Of a stretch of 64,000 nt of DNA, positions 12,780-23,949 are shown piece by piece. How positions within the stretch are numbered: position 1 is the stretch's first letter; each line of letters opens with the position of its first letter. A program made the position numbers and the translations under genes. The notes below the pieces were generated by a model that had not been told where the DNA came from, made no database searches, and was given only the letters and a program-made list of their open reading frames with translations. The DNA is taken from contig JBBPUQ010000007.1 of the NCBI GenBank assembly GCA_038501195.1, positions 3,139,501-3,203,500 on the forward strand. The letters are read 5' to 3'. Source of the stretch: Nemania diffusa (Eukaryota > Ascomycota > Sordariomycetes > Xylariales > Xylariaceae).

Positions 12780-12974
12780 ATGCCCTCAGAAACGGTCACT
12801 TGCCCGGGCTGCAACGGCACCGGCCAGGTTGACTGCTTAGGTTGCGCCGGGAATGGGGTTTTCCAAGACGACGACGGCAAAATAAAGGACTGTCTCAGAT
12901 GTCTTGGCTCTGGCAAGAGAACTCACTTGACATGTGATGGAAGTGGCAAAGTTCCGAGGCAAAATCGTCGTTAA
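12780..12974 (+). CDS. Small DnaJ-type CxxCxGxG zinc-finger protein
   Basis: A 64-aa single-exon protein made almost entirely of the cysteine-rich repeat found in the centre of DnaJ/Hsp40: CPGCNGTG, CLGCAGNG, CLRCLGSG and a final LTCDGSG. There is no J-domain. Stand-alone proteins of this type act as redox or folding helpers, or as assembly factors, in other eukaryotes, but the role here is unknown. The fourth repeat has lost its first cysteine (THLTCDGSG), so one of the two zinc sites may be incomplete. The same frame is open to 12660, but the ATG at 12780 gives a compact protein beginning right before the first repeat and follows a CT-rich leader. No intron is needed. Confidence 0.7.
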   Translation: MPSETVTCPGCNGTGQVDCLGCAGNGVFQDDDGKIKDCLRCLGSGKRTHLTCDGSGKVPRQNRR

Positions 12975-15399
12975 GACTGCATGTTACAGCACACATGCTA
13001 TATTTGACATCTGGCATTTGGTATTGTTAGCTGGAAGCTCATAAACTATACAGGACGCCGACTCTACCTGCCTGTAATTACCACTATTTAGCATTGTCCT
13101 TTACCTCGCCTACTTTGGCAGCTAGCTTGCCATCCTTTCTCTCGTTAAATCAAGAAGAACCTAGTCTAACCAGCGAAAAGTGCAAGTTTCCAACTTGTGT
13201 TTATGTGCTTGCTTATAACGCGAAAAGCTCAGACGAGGGAATACCCGTAATTCGCATTGCCGAGTCGATTGAGTCCAATAACCCCTCTTGTGAAATAAGG
13301 CGTTAGAGAGCTCCTTTCTCCGCTCCTTAGAGAAGTGTTGCGTTCCGACCAGACCACTGACGCCTCCGTCAGCATTGCACCCGGGGCCAGGCAGGACGAA
13401 GCTGGTCACCAAGCAACCACGCTAGGGTACAAGCGCGTCGATATCTCGAGCTATAGGAGAGTACATTTTAGGTTGCTATTATGCGTCTCTTATACCACTT
13501 TCTGCATGTGCTTCATTGTAAGCTAGATGTGTTATACTCAAACTATGACCTCCACCCGGGCCAGTGGTTGCCACTTCCGCTAAATGATGGAACGAGAGGG
13601 GCCTCTCGCTACTAACCCTGTAGCGAGTGCCGCGCGCTGCTCCGTACGAAATAAGCCTAGGAACAACAATAACAACAAAAATTTAATTGATCCATTACTT
13701 GAGTTATATTATAATGTTTATATAAATTCAACCGATTTATCGCTTCATATAGTAATATTTATGTACCAAGTGCGAGCAGGATAATTCTCTAATCCCAACT
13801 TCTCCAATCGGAAGTGCCCGGGAGGATCGGCGGGCGGCAACTGGAGCTGTCGCCCTTAGCCCCTCGGCCGGAAGTAGTAGATGTTTCCCCCCTATCTAGT
13901 ATCTAGAACCGGCTTCGTGCAAATGTCCTTGTTCGGGGCGTACTGTACTCAAATCTTCGCTTAGACGGCGAATCAGTACGGCCGTAGACACCATGCCGGT
14001 GCGCATTCATCGGTGCTGCCTGTAGTAGTACCGCCAGAGTCACACGCCTCATAATACACCTAAACACTTAAAGAATTATTTGTATAATCATAGGCTATGC
14101 GGTTATTTAATATTAATATTAAAAAAACTATAAACTAATATAATTAATATTTATATAAAAGATATAAACTAGTATAATAATTTTCTAAATATATTTCATT
14201 ATTGAGTTTGTCTTTGCAATAGTAGCACATAGGTGTATTATACAGTACCTAGGTAGTGTGTGTGTGTGGTTTCTTGACACGTTGACTCTAGTACAATACT
14301 AGAACTAGCACAACCGCGCGCCGTACCAATATGCCGTCGGCGCAGTACACATTTGGATCAGCACAGACTAAGGGCCCTTACCAGTAGATACCATTCAGAT
14401 CAGTAGTCAGGCAGATCGCGGATGCTCGTGGCGGTACAGATCGTACTATCTACTCTGTGGTTCCTTTCGTACTGGTGTAAAGGGTACTGGTGTGGTTCTA
14501 TCTGTACTATCTAGTACGTGATCGCTTCCAGTACTATCGCGTGCCAAGGGCAGGTAATGCATCACAGAAGAGTTGAGCATGGTATGTCTCTACACAAGGC
14601 CGATTCCAGACAACTGGCGGAGATGTTTGTGCTATTCCGACCAAGGCACCAAGCGTAACAGGTCCATTAGCTGACCGCCGTGAGTCTATCCCAATGGAGC
14701 GGTACGCATCCACTGTTCGATAACCGATGTCAAGAGAGGAACATCCGTGGCAAAAGTCGAGAACAAAATGATTTGCAAGCTTTCGGAGTATTCGCGTTAA
14801 TACGCCTGAAGATGATATTCTGAGTGTGGACTTTGATTGTCTAAGCAAGTATCAACATCGAAGATACGTTGCTTCGTGGATGTCGAGCGTCCTGTCTTCG
14901 GGCTACTGCGAGGCGCCGACGGGGGATTATATGGAATAAAGATGGCGAAAATATGTGAATTTATCATCCACTAGCTTAAGAATCGCCGGTAATAATGAGG
15001 GATTAGTAGCGAAGAGCAATAGAGACCCGCTGAGTGTCTAGAGTTTATCCAAGCAATAGGGAGCGACAGAATGACTTACAACAGGTAGCTGGTATTGGTT
15101 AACTAGGCGTAAAGTGAGAGAGCACGACACTATGCAGCTTTACGATTCACAACATTGTTGGATCTATCAAATCGGAGTTTGGCAATGGGGTTGTGGGAGA
15201 GAGAAAGAGGATGTTGTAAGCTCGTATTCAAGTGGTTTGTGGTGGGGTTTCCAACTTTTGTCCCCTGCCGCCACTGAAATTACGCGTTCAAGCCGCCGAT
15301 CTGCAGAGCTGAAACGCCGCCGGCAGTATTTATCTCCTGAGACCCCGAGCCGCTCGGTCGGGTGTCCAGGCTTCTCTTAAATTTTCATATTCCTTCAGG
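12975..15399. other. Intergenic containing AT-rich blocks and a MITE-like element
   Basis: No supported gene. The block 13665-13760 is very AT-rich. The AT-rich block near 14040-14230 is the interior of the inverted-repeat element listed separately. A minus-strand frame at 14534-14848 has no recognisable motif and is not called. The sequence just before 15400 is a plausible promoter and leader for the GH5 gene. Confidence 0.5.
14038..14287 (-). mobile_element. MITE-like element, copy 1 (inverted orientation)
   Basis: A roughly 250-bp AT-rich element. Its right end reads TTCTTGACACGTTGACT (14271-14287), close to the right end of the copy at 44136-44333 (TTCTTGGCACGTTGACT). Its left end carries AGTCACACGCC and then ACACCTAAACACT (from about 14056), which matches the reverse complement of the other copy's right part. 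Its right part (ACACCTATGTGCTACTATT on the minus strand) matches the other copy's left part (ACACCCAAGTGCTACTTTT). The two copies are therefore one family in opposite orientations. There is no coding capacity, and the interior is nearly pure A/T, consistent with RIP. Confidence 0.6.
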
Positions 15400-16952
15400 A
15401 TGTCTAAAGCTAGACGTACGCCGTGGCTGGCTAGCTGGCTAGTAGCCGTGAGCTTATTATTCGGTCTCTCGTTATCCACGGAGATAGGACGTCGAGCGTC
15501 GTGGCCGAACGGTCCGTTGGTTACTTCGGGGCGATGGATCACCGACGCCTCTGGCACCAAACTCACGTATGTCGGCGCTAACTGGCCCGGATCGCTGGAG
15601 ACGATGATTCCGGAGGGACTTCAATATCAATCCGTCGAGACAATTGTTTCAAAGATAAAAAGTCTAGGCATGAACGCGGTCCGTCTCACGTACGCGATTG
15701 AGATGATTGATCAATACTACGATAATGGAGAGCAAGACATCACGATACAAACTGCCTTCATTGATGCATTGGGACAGGAGGACGGCACGACCATCTATAA
15801 TAAAGTTGTTGCGAATAACCCTTCGTTCGGAAACGGAACGACTAGACTGCAGGTATACGACGCTATCGCCGCAGAATGTGCCAAGCAAGAGATTTACGTC
15901 CACCTCGACAACCATGTATCGAAAGCAGGCTGGTGTTGCAGCCCTCTCGACGGCAACTCCTGGTGGGGCGACGAGTATTTCGACGTCGGTAACTGGACTC
16001 GGGGATTATCCTTTATGGCCGAGCATGTCAGCGGAACCCACCCCTTCTTGATATATCGCTACTAATGCACAGCAGGGCAAGGCATGGACGGGCTTGGTGT
16101 CGATGGCATTACGAAACGAGCTACGAGTGCCCTTGAGCGACACATCACTCGTTAGCTCCTACACCTGGCAGGACTGGTACAAACACATCCAGCAAGGCGC
16201 CAATGCCATCCATTCCGCCAACTCTGACGTGCTGATCTTCCTCTCCGGCTTGGACTCCGACGCGAACCTCACCGCCGTTGCCCAGGGCACAGCACTAACA
16301 CCGGGAACGGCCACGTTCAATCGAGGTGACTTCGATGGATATGGCGACGATAAATTGGTCCTCGAGTTGCATGTGTACGACAACATCCTTGGCCCTCCAA
16401 CTAGCAGCTGCGCCACCATCACGGAGAAGTGGTACAACGCAGGATTTCAAACTCTGAATAGCAGTGCCGTCAACCAATTCCCACTTGTCGTAACCGAGTT
16501 TGGATTCCCGCAGAACACTAGCATCAATGAAGACGCGTATGCGACTTGCATACTAGATTATTTCTCGTCGGAAAATGCAGGTTGGATGATATGGTCCCTG
16601 GGAGGCTCTTATTACATCCGCGAGGGCACCGAAGATTATGATGAGGAATGGTTCGTGATGAACACCCAAAATATTTTTTGAAGCTCTTCCTAATTAACAC
16701 TCGTGTAGGGGACTTTTGTCACACGATTGGTCCTCCTGGAGGAGTACTGACTTCATCACTAACTTCTTAAGCCCTGCAGTGAAGACAAGCACAGCTCCTA
16801 TTAGTGATGATGATGACTCTGGAGATTCTTCCGGCGACGGGTCGGCTGATGAGTCTAACTCAGCATCGGTGTTGGGCCAGAACCAAGCCGGCATCATTTT
16901 CACTCTAGGGGTCGTCGGGGTAGTTGTCTTAAGATCTTACTTTTGGCAATAG
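15400..16952 (+). CDS. Glycoside hydrolase family 5 (cellulase-fold), secreted, with C-terminal hydrophobic tail
   Basis: A 481-aa protein from exons 15400-16026, 16076-16650 and 16709-16952; introns of 49 and 58 bp, joins in frame. The N-terminus is a signal peptide (basic start, then WLASWLVAVSLLFGLSLS). The TIM-barrel follows: NAVRLTYAIEM on strand 2, EIYVHLDNHVS, SLRNEL-like SMALRNELR with the acid/base Glu near residue 224, and VVTEFGFPQ with the nucleophile Glu near residue 350, then MIWSLGGSYYIREG. The last exon restores WGLLSHDWSSWRS, typical of the end of this subgroup. After the catalytic domain comes an Asp/Ser linker and a hydrophobic stretch ending in LRSYFWQ, which could tether the enzyme to membrane or wall. 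The substrate is a beta-glycan; which one cannot be read. Confidence 0.87.
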
Positions 16953-18236
16953 ATATCAATACGGCGATATCTCGTACAATATTTCAGGGAAGCTTCCCAA
17001 GCTCATTGCTGCATAAATAACGCTGCCGCCTTACGGCAGATTGTATCAATACGGATTTAGATCGATGCCGTAACAGGCAATAGGCGCAAACCCAAGGCTA
17101 ACGGTAGTTCGAGACCAATCCGGACCTATTCTTTAGTCGAGTAGAAGAGGCGCTTCAGATATGCCGAAGTTTCTGCGAATGTCTCTTCGGTGTCACGAGA
17201 CGTCCATTTAAGGGTTATATGATGACTTCTCGACGCCACACGCTGAGCCATCAGAAATTGAGCTATCGATGAATTTACGGGCGATATAGGGGCCGACGGC
17301 CTATCAACGGCACGCATTAACGGTCTGCATCGATCGATCGCCAGCATTGTCGACCAAAAGGCGCGGATTGTCGGCAATTCATTATGTACAATAAATACTC
17401 GCGTCTCCAATCAGGACGAAGAGAAGTGCCTCCCGCATGAGAAAACAAGAAGCCGCCATAAGGACAGGCGATCATTCGAAGATCTGGCGTTGCAAAAAAT
17501 GGTTGGATCATGCATATGTCGCCATCAGCATCAGTACTCGACAGAATCAAGAATTATGCAAATGATATCGCCGAAAGCATTATTGCTATTGTCAAATCAG
17601 CTAAACCTGGAATCCTAACTTGGTCACGTCATTGGATAATGAGTGGCACATTGGATTACCTAGATCAATATAGTCTAGCCTAGCGTTCTTATATGCGCTC
17701 ATGAATAGTAGAGCAGATACCGATCGCTGCTCATCTGCTTATTATAATCGTAGGCATCGTCTATGGTGCCGTGAATCGGACGGTTAACAATCGGGTAACG
17801 TAGGCGGCGTTATTCTTGGAAGTAGTATCGCGACCACGATCACCGTTATCCTACTACAGCGCGAAAAGCTCCTGTTATATAAGTCGTGGCAGTTCCATAA
17901 GACATGCTGTAGGTCGATTTGCGCATATGCACCGAACACTTCAAGTTATACGGTTTTTTTATGAAGATGCCACGGTCTATTACTAGCTGAGCTATGATGA
18001 CGCAGAAGGGTAGTCATTATTTCCCCGCATATTTAGGTCCAAATGCTGAATACGAAATACGACACCTGTCTCGGCCGAACTGCGGAATTCCCCTGAGAAT
18101 GCAAATGTTCAATCTAACAAGGTAAAATTTGTGGGTTCGTTAAACCCATGGTCATATCTAAATCATAAAATCTATCCCTATAACAATGCACGCTGTTCGA
18201 TCTATTTAATACAAGGTAATACCGTCGTTCATTTCA
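16953..18236. other. Intergenic
   Basis: Nothing supported. The GH5 gene and the MFS gene end toward each other across this 1.3-kb spacer. Composition is ordinary and no repeats stand out. Confidence 0.5.
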
Positions 18237-19886
18237 TTAGCTCTGGCTCTCAACGCCATCAGATCCTGCTTTCTCATCCACCGTCATCTGTGCCTCGGCC
18301 CGTCCAAAATCGACAGTCACGATGAACAGAAACGATACCACGGCCAGGCCGACGCCCGTCCAGAAAGCGATCTGATATTGCTCGCGGGGGCCGAGCGACT
18401 TTTCACCGGAATTTCGAATGGAGGTGGCGATGGCCAAGTCTCCGATCCCCAGCCAGAATGCGATGCCGAGGTATAAGAAGCTGTTGATGAGGGCTCCGGC
18501 AGTAGCCTGCAGACGCCGAGGCATCGCAGTAGTAATGTAGACGTTCGTGACGTTGAACGTGATGTCTACTCCAATCGTGCCCGCCAGCATAGCTGGGAAC
18601 ACATAGGCCCAGTATAGGAAACTCGTCGACGGTTTGCCGTCCGATTGCGCTGGGAGAAGGGCAAACAGCAGACAACAAAGCAAGTAACCCGCGGCGGAGG
18701 CCATCATCAATATCCGGCCGGACACGATGTGCAACACGAAACCGCCAGCTACGGCGAGAAAGAAGCCGCCCCCGGCTAATGGGATGAACCAAGCCGCAGT
18801 CTGCAAAGGCGTCGTGTGTAATACAGTCTCAACGCTAGGGTTAAGGTTAGCGGCACTCGGACGATAAAAGGGCATGGGAGCGACCACTTACTAATAACTA
18901 GCGTAAAAGAGGAACAGTCCAAAGATTCCGTACGAACAAAAGAGCCCAATGCATAATCGCTTCATGTACTTGGGCTTGAACACCTCAGCAGGCAGAAGCG
19001 GTTGCGCAGCCACCCAACCTTCAACATAGACGAACGCGCAAAGGAAGAGAACGCCCACGATCAACGTCACATAGATATACGGCGTGCGCCAGCCATCCGG
19101 GGCATACCCGCCATCACTAAACGCGAAGACAACGAGCACCAGCCCCGGCACAACCGTCGCCAGCCCCCACCAGTCCATGACCGTGCCCTCGTCGTGATCA
19201 TTCAGGTCCCGCGGGATGGTGAGCGCGCCCACGACGACGACGAGGAAGAGCAGCACGGCGCCGACGTAGAAGTACCAGCGCCAGTCCAGGAACTGGCCCG
19301 CGAGCGCGCCGACAAGGATGCCGAAGTAGAAGCCTATACACGCGAACGCGCCGTACAGGCTGTAGACGAGGTTCTTACGCGGGCCGGGGCGGTACGCATG
19401 GCCCAGCAGCGCGAGGCCCGCCGGCAGGAAGGCGCTGAACCCCACGCCCTGCATGGCCCTGCAAACCACCAGCAGCGTCGGGGACGTGCTGAAGCCCGCG
19501 GCGAGCGACCAGGCGAAGGCCCAGACGTGGCCGGCGAGGAAGATGGCGCGGCCGCCGTAGAGGTCGCAGAGGCGGGCGAAGGGGAGGAGGAGGGCGGCGG
19601 TGGTGAGGTTGGGCACGGCGGCGGGCCAGGTGCGCTCCGAGGCCGGGATGGAGAGGGAGGTGGCGACGGCGGGAAGCACGATGTTGAAGCCGCTGATGAA
19701 GTACTCGCACATCATCATGGACAGGATGATGGAGAGCACGAAGCCGTATTCCGCGTAGGCGTTGCGGAAGGCGGCGGGGCGTTGGCGGGCGAGACGCTCT
19801 AGTCCGGCCTTGTCTAGGGACGAGGGGGAGGCTGCTCTCGGGGCATCGCTGCCGGATGCATTGTCAGGGGTTAATAGCTCTGTCAT
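18237..19886 (-). CDS. Major facilitator superfamily transporter (DHA2/drug:H+ antiporter-like)
   Basis: A 530-aa membrane protein from exons 19886-18892 and 18834-18237 with a 57-bp intron; the join restores the helix running YASYYVETVLHTTPLQTAAW. A hydrophilic N-terminus is followed by about 12-14 hydrophobic segments. Visible signatures are the loop LPFARLCDLYGGRAIFLAG, the MQGVGFSAFLPAGLALLG motif in helix 5 (typical of the 14-helix drug:H+ antiporter branch) and PRDLNDHDEGTVMDWWG before the second half. It probably exports a small molecule. The gene is divergent from the Zn2Cys6 regulator across an 816-bp spacer, a common arrangement for a transporter with its own regulator. Third positions are strongly C/G, especially in the first exon. 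Confidence 0.85.
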
Positions 19887-20702
19887 GATACGCCGGACAA
19901 CTTTTCAGTTGTTGGCGATGTGAATGGGAAACTGCTACGAGAATTACATCGCCGTGCTCGTCCATCTTGAACGATGGAAGACTGGCGGTTGTCTATAAAT
20001 ATGAAATAGTAGATAGAGTTATGGAGTCAGGTCCAGTACAGTATACACCACAGTTCACGATCCTAAGCAGTGGAGATGCAACGGTTACTACGAATCTACT
20101 GTATGGAGTCTAGCCGTTGAAGCGTCATGTACAATTCGACATTTCAATACTGAATGAAGAATGTGGCTCTCGGATGATTGGATGCTGGCCTGACTAACAC
20201 CTCGGGATGAAGAACCCTTAACACTAGCAATATGGCGCCAATATGGATCCAACAGAAGCTTTTACGTTTAGCGTATGCATTACTTGCGTCTTGGCTACCG
20301 CATATGGTATAGCGCCATCTCTCTGTTTGTGTCGGGTCACTCGATTTGCCTCGCTTCCTCGCCTGGATCGCAGTACATATCCTCACGTATCCTAACTCCA
20401 ACCATCTATTACGCACGAGGATGCAAGATTTACCAATCTTTGCCCTAAAGAAGATATTTATTTTCACCTCTTGCATGCCAGAATTGAGTCATACATCTGT
20501 CAAAATATCGCCGGCTGACCAATTCTGATCCTAGTGCTGGGCGGCTTGTGAACTTCATAGGTTCAACGTTGTGAGATCAGTATTTGCGCCCATACCGCAA
20601 ACCCATGGTACGCACTCCAACGCTTCCGGCTCATGCGCATCGAGCTCACCATGACACAACACTAGTTCCACACTAAACTCGGTTGCGGTCTGCTGTTAGT
20701 CT
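19887..20702. other. Shared divergent promoter region of MFS and Zn2Cys6 genes
   Basis: An 816-bp spacer between two divergent starts, with no coding frame supported. CGG/CCG triplets occur (for instance near 20510 and 20627), but I cannot point to a well-spaced palindromic Zn2Cys6 site. That the flanking genes are co-regulated is an inference from the arrangement only. Confidence 0.4.
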
Positions 20703-22628
20703 ATGACTGAACAGAAACCTTGCCACAACTGCCGAAAGCGCCGGCTCCGGTGTGACCGATCGGTACCGGTGTGCTATAAGTGCAGCAAGACCGGGCAGCG
20801 GTGTCTCGGCTACGGCCAGCTCTATCGATGGGTTGATCCAGACGGCCCTCTCGGCCAGCTCGACCAGGGCCAAGGCACCGCCTTGACGGCTCTCACGGCA
20901 TCGGAGAGCTGGGCCCGAAAGAGATTGCAGGATAGAAGGTCACCGGAGAACAGTGCTCTTGGCAGACGAGGGCATGGTCCTCAGCAGACATTAAATGTAT
21001 TCCTATCCGACCCGTTGCTGCAGGATCTTAGTGCATCGTCCCGGTACTATCTTTCGTATTGTATGTTCTTTACATGTCTTGTTGTCGTCGATTAGGATAA
21101 TAGCACTGACTTGTTGACAGTTGCTTCTCGATTCTGTCAGGACCTCGTGGTTCACGACTCAGCGGAGCGAGGGACAAACCCTTTTCGAGAACTCATCCCC
21201 ATGTCTCGCACATATTCCTATCTGCAGCACATAATCGTCGCGGTCTCAGCCGTACACTATTACCATGCAGTCAGGTACGCCACTTCTAATGAAATAGTCC
21301 AACAGTCCCGCGTAGCCCAGAATGCTCTGATAGACGCCCTGCGCGCACGACAAGAAGCTATCCGGGGCCTCAGGGCCATAATCCAGGAGAGGCGCAGCAA
21401 CAACCACCATGCCGAAAGCCAGGCCGACCAGGACGCCCTCCTCGCTACGGTTCTCTTCTTTGTCAACTTCACGCTCATCGATTCCGGCAAGGACGGCTGG
21501 AAAGACCACCTAACCGCCGCCGGGAGGCTCCTCTCCGTCTACGCCCCTCCCACAGCGCCCTCGATATTCCACACAGGCGACAGCAACCAGTTACAACTAG
21601 ACTACCCCCTTCCATCTAACCCAGATCCCACATCCCTCTCAGCCCTCAACGCGCCTCATGAATTCCTCGCAGGACCGCATCAACCGCTCACGGCCTGCGA
21701 CTACGTCACCTCGGACACAGTAGCCTACTTCATCTGGAACTGCGCCCTCGAATCCCTCGTCTCCGCCTCGTCTCCCCCGCTCCTCACCTCCCCCACAAGC
21801 CGCGACTACGCCGTGCAGACCCTAACCTGGGACGTCAACCACGTCCTGCGCATCCTCTCGCGCACCGAGGCCAACAGCTACCACAGCTGCCCCGCGCACC
21901 TCATGGGCGTGGTGCTGCGCACCGCGCGCATCACGCAGCACCTCCGGACCGCCGGCGCCGGCGCTGCCGCAGCCCAGATGGATGCCTACGTGGCGCTATT
22001 GGGAGAGGCAGAGGGGTTCGACGTCGAGGGCTGGGCGGAGGGCGTCTCGTCGCATGTGGGCGGCATGCTGGGGGGCGGAGCGAGCGGGCACGAGCTGAGG
22101 CTGCGCTGCCACATTGCCGCCGCGTATCGCGCGGCCGTGTGTCTTTACATCCTGCTCGTCGCGCGCGGGCTGCCTGCTGAGATCCGGCGGCGGCAGCGGC
22201 AACGCGCATGGTCACAGTCACACAGCGGTGGCAGTGGTGATGGGGAGTATCTCCCGTCGCTGCCGACGACGGAGGACCTGGCGGCCACGATCGCGCGCCA
22301 GCTCGAGTTCGTGCCCAAGTCGAGCCCGCTGTTCAAGTACACCCTCTGGCCCGTGTTCCTCACGGGCGTCGACGCCGTGGCGGACGCGGACCGCCGGTGG
22401 GTCGTGGGGCGGCTGCGCGCTATGCGCGATGTGTGTCCTTGGGGCATGATGACGTCCGCCATGGAGACGCTCGGGGAGATCTGGAAGTTGAGGGACGGGG
22501 CGGTGCGGCGCGGTGTTGATGGTGTGGGTTTGGTGGAGGGGACGAGGGGGGGTGGGGGGGTGGATGAGGATGGTACTGACTGGCTTGCGAGGCTTCAGGG
22601 GTTGAGGATCGATTGTTTGATAGTTTGA
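20703..22628 (+). CDS. Zn2Cys6 fungal transcription factor
   Basis: A 621-aa nuclear regulator from exons 20703-21060 and 21121-22628 (60-bp intron GTATGT...ACAG; join ...YYLSYFASRFCQDL). The binuclear zinc cluster is at residues ~7-34: CHNCRKRRLRCDRSVPVCYK, then a final C-x6-C portion ending RCLGYG. A middle homology region follows (NVFLSDPLLQDL, ASRFCQDL, SYLQHIIVAVSAVHYYHA), as in the fungal Fungal_trans_2-type family. The C-terminal half is low in recognisable motifs and very GC-rich, with Gly-rich runs near the end. The neighbouring MFS gene is divergent and the epimerase gene faces it tail to tail, so these are plausible targets, by context only. Confidence 0.87.
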
Positions 22629-22827
22629 TTTCAGCTCTTCGGGGCTTTGTGAGGGAGGAAGTATTGACATTTCAGAAATCTCGGATACTTCACACGGGCA
22701 TTTAGGGGATCACTGGTTTGCTTCTCACATCTCACCTGCAACCAGTCCCAAGATATCCTATCCGAGACTCCTTAGTGAAGATAGCGTCTTTTACTACAGC
22801 CTTTGATGCCTACACATCATCACCCCT

Positions 22828-23820
22828 TCACGCCGAACCCTTAGCAGCGCCGAGAGCCTCCTTCGCCGCCTGCACATACGACCCCGTCCGAATATCCTCC
22901 ACCACCCCAATCTCCACGGGCTCCCACCCCAGCTCCCTCCTCGCCTTGTCACTCCTCCCGCGAATCCTCCCCGAGAAGAAACCCCCAATCAGCGGCCCCG
23001 CCGTCTCCATGGTCTCCTGCACCCCCATCTCGCGCAGCGGCAACCCCATCACAGCCGCAATAGCATCCGTGAACTCCCGAAACGTGACCGCAGTAGTCGC
23101 CGTGACATTATACACCTCCCTCCCCCTCCCCGGCTCGCCACACGCGCGCTCCAAAGCCCGCACATAAGCCCTCGCCGCATCATCAACATGCACGACGCAC
23201 GTCCGCACCTCACCACCCCCAATCCGCGCCACGAACCCCAGCTTCGCAAATATGTCCATGAACAGCCGGACCCCAGAGCCCCCCCTGCCATACACGAAGG
23301 GCGGGAGGCGCATGACGCAGACACTGATCCCTCCCGCGCCGCCCTTACTAAGAATGTGCTCCTCGCACCGGATCCGCCCATTCATCGGGTTCGGGTCCGG
23401 CCCGCGCTCCTCGTCCGTCTCGCCGCCCTCGGGATGAGGCGCGACGACGCCCACGCCGGACGTGCCGACGAAGAGCTTCCGGGGAGAAGACGACGCCGCG
23501 AGCCCGGCGGCCATGGCGTCGACGGCGGCGGCGTCGACAGCGACGACGGCGGCGTAGGGCTGCGAGAAGTCGTCGATCCAGGCGTCCGCCAAGTGCACCA
23601 CTATATCCGCCGCGGCGGCCTCGGCGCGCAGGACCGCGTGCGAGGAGAGGTCGCCGGGCACGAGGACGGCGCCGAGCGCGGCGAGGGGGGCGCCTTTGTG
23701 CGCGTTGCGGCAGAGGCCGTGCACGGCGTAGCCGGAGCGCAGGGCGAGGGCTGTGAAGCAAGAGCCGATGTAGCCTGTGGCGCCGGTGACGAAGATGCGC
23801 TGCTGCTTTGGGGTGGACAT
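22828..23820 (-). CDS. NAD(P)-dependent epimerase/dehydratase-like (extended SDR)
   Basis: A 330-aa single-exon protein. The Rossmann nucleotide motif is at the N-terminus (IFVTGATGYIGS, TGxxGxxG type), followed by VPGDLSSHAV and IVVHLADAW. The usual SDR Tyr-x3-Lys pair is not obvious: the segment expected to carry it reads around NPMNGRIRCEEHIL, with Arg-x3-Glu instead of Tyr-x3-Lys. This points to an atypical SDR rather than a classical sugar epimerase. Later motifs VVHVDDAARAYVRALE and YNVTATTAVTFREF are typical of extended and atypical SDRs. The frame is open to 23973, but the ATG at 23820 begins just before the Rossmann strand and is preferred. It is convergent with the Zn2Cys6 gene (199-bp gap). 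Substrate unknown. Confidence 0.75.
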   Translation of the reverse strand: MSTPKQQRIFVTGATGYIGSCFTALALRSGYAVHGLCRNAHKGAPLAALGAVLVPGDLSSHAVLRAEAAAADIVVHLADAWIDDFSQPYAAVVAVDAAAVDAMAAGLAASSSPRKLFVGTSGVGVVAPHPEGGETDEERGPDPNPMNGRIRCEEHILSKGGAGGISVCVMRLPPFVYGRGGSGVRLFMDIFAKLGFVARIGGGEVRTCVVHVDDAARAYVRALERACGEPGRGREVYNVTATTAVTFREFTDAIAAVMGLPLREMGVQETMETAGPLIGGFFSGRIRGRSDKARRELGWEPVEIGVVEDIRTGSYVQAAKEALGAAKGSA

Positions 23821-23932
23821 GGTGGTTTTGGTGTGGTGGGTATGCTCTACTTTGCTTTGCTGTGGTTGGCGGCGGCGGTTATGAGGAGTGAAGAATGATG
23901 TTGGTAAATGAATCGTCCCTAACGTAGGAGGG

Positions 23933-23949
23933 GACGTCATTATTATATA
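23933..23949 (-). promoter_or_regulatory. Possible TATA box and CRE-like site of the epimerase gene
   Basis: On the minus strand TATATAA (23949-23943) is followed by TGACGTC (23939-23933), about 115-130 bp before the ATG at 23820. TGACGTC matches the core bound by CREB/ATF-type bZIP factors. Spacing suits a fungal core promoter, but function is inference. Confidence 0.35.

Noticed and set aside
14534..14848. A 104-codon minus-strand frame in a repeat-rich spacer
   Set aside because: No motif, no intron-consistent continuation, next to decayed repeat DNA.
19002..19802. A 266-codon plus-strand frame opposite the MFS gene
   Set aside because: It is the GC-rich antisense shadow of the first MFS exon; its Arg/Glu/Gly-rich product has no domain.
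23188..23898. A 236-codon plus-strand frame opposite the epimerase
   Set aside because: Antisense shadow of a real SDR gene; no motif.
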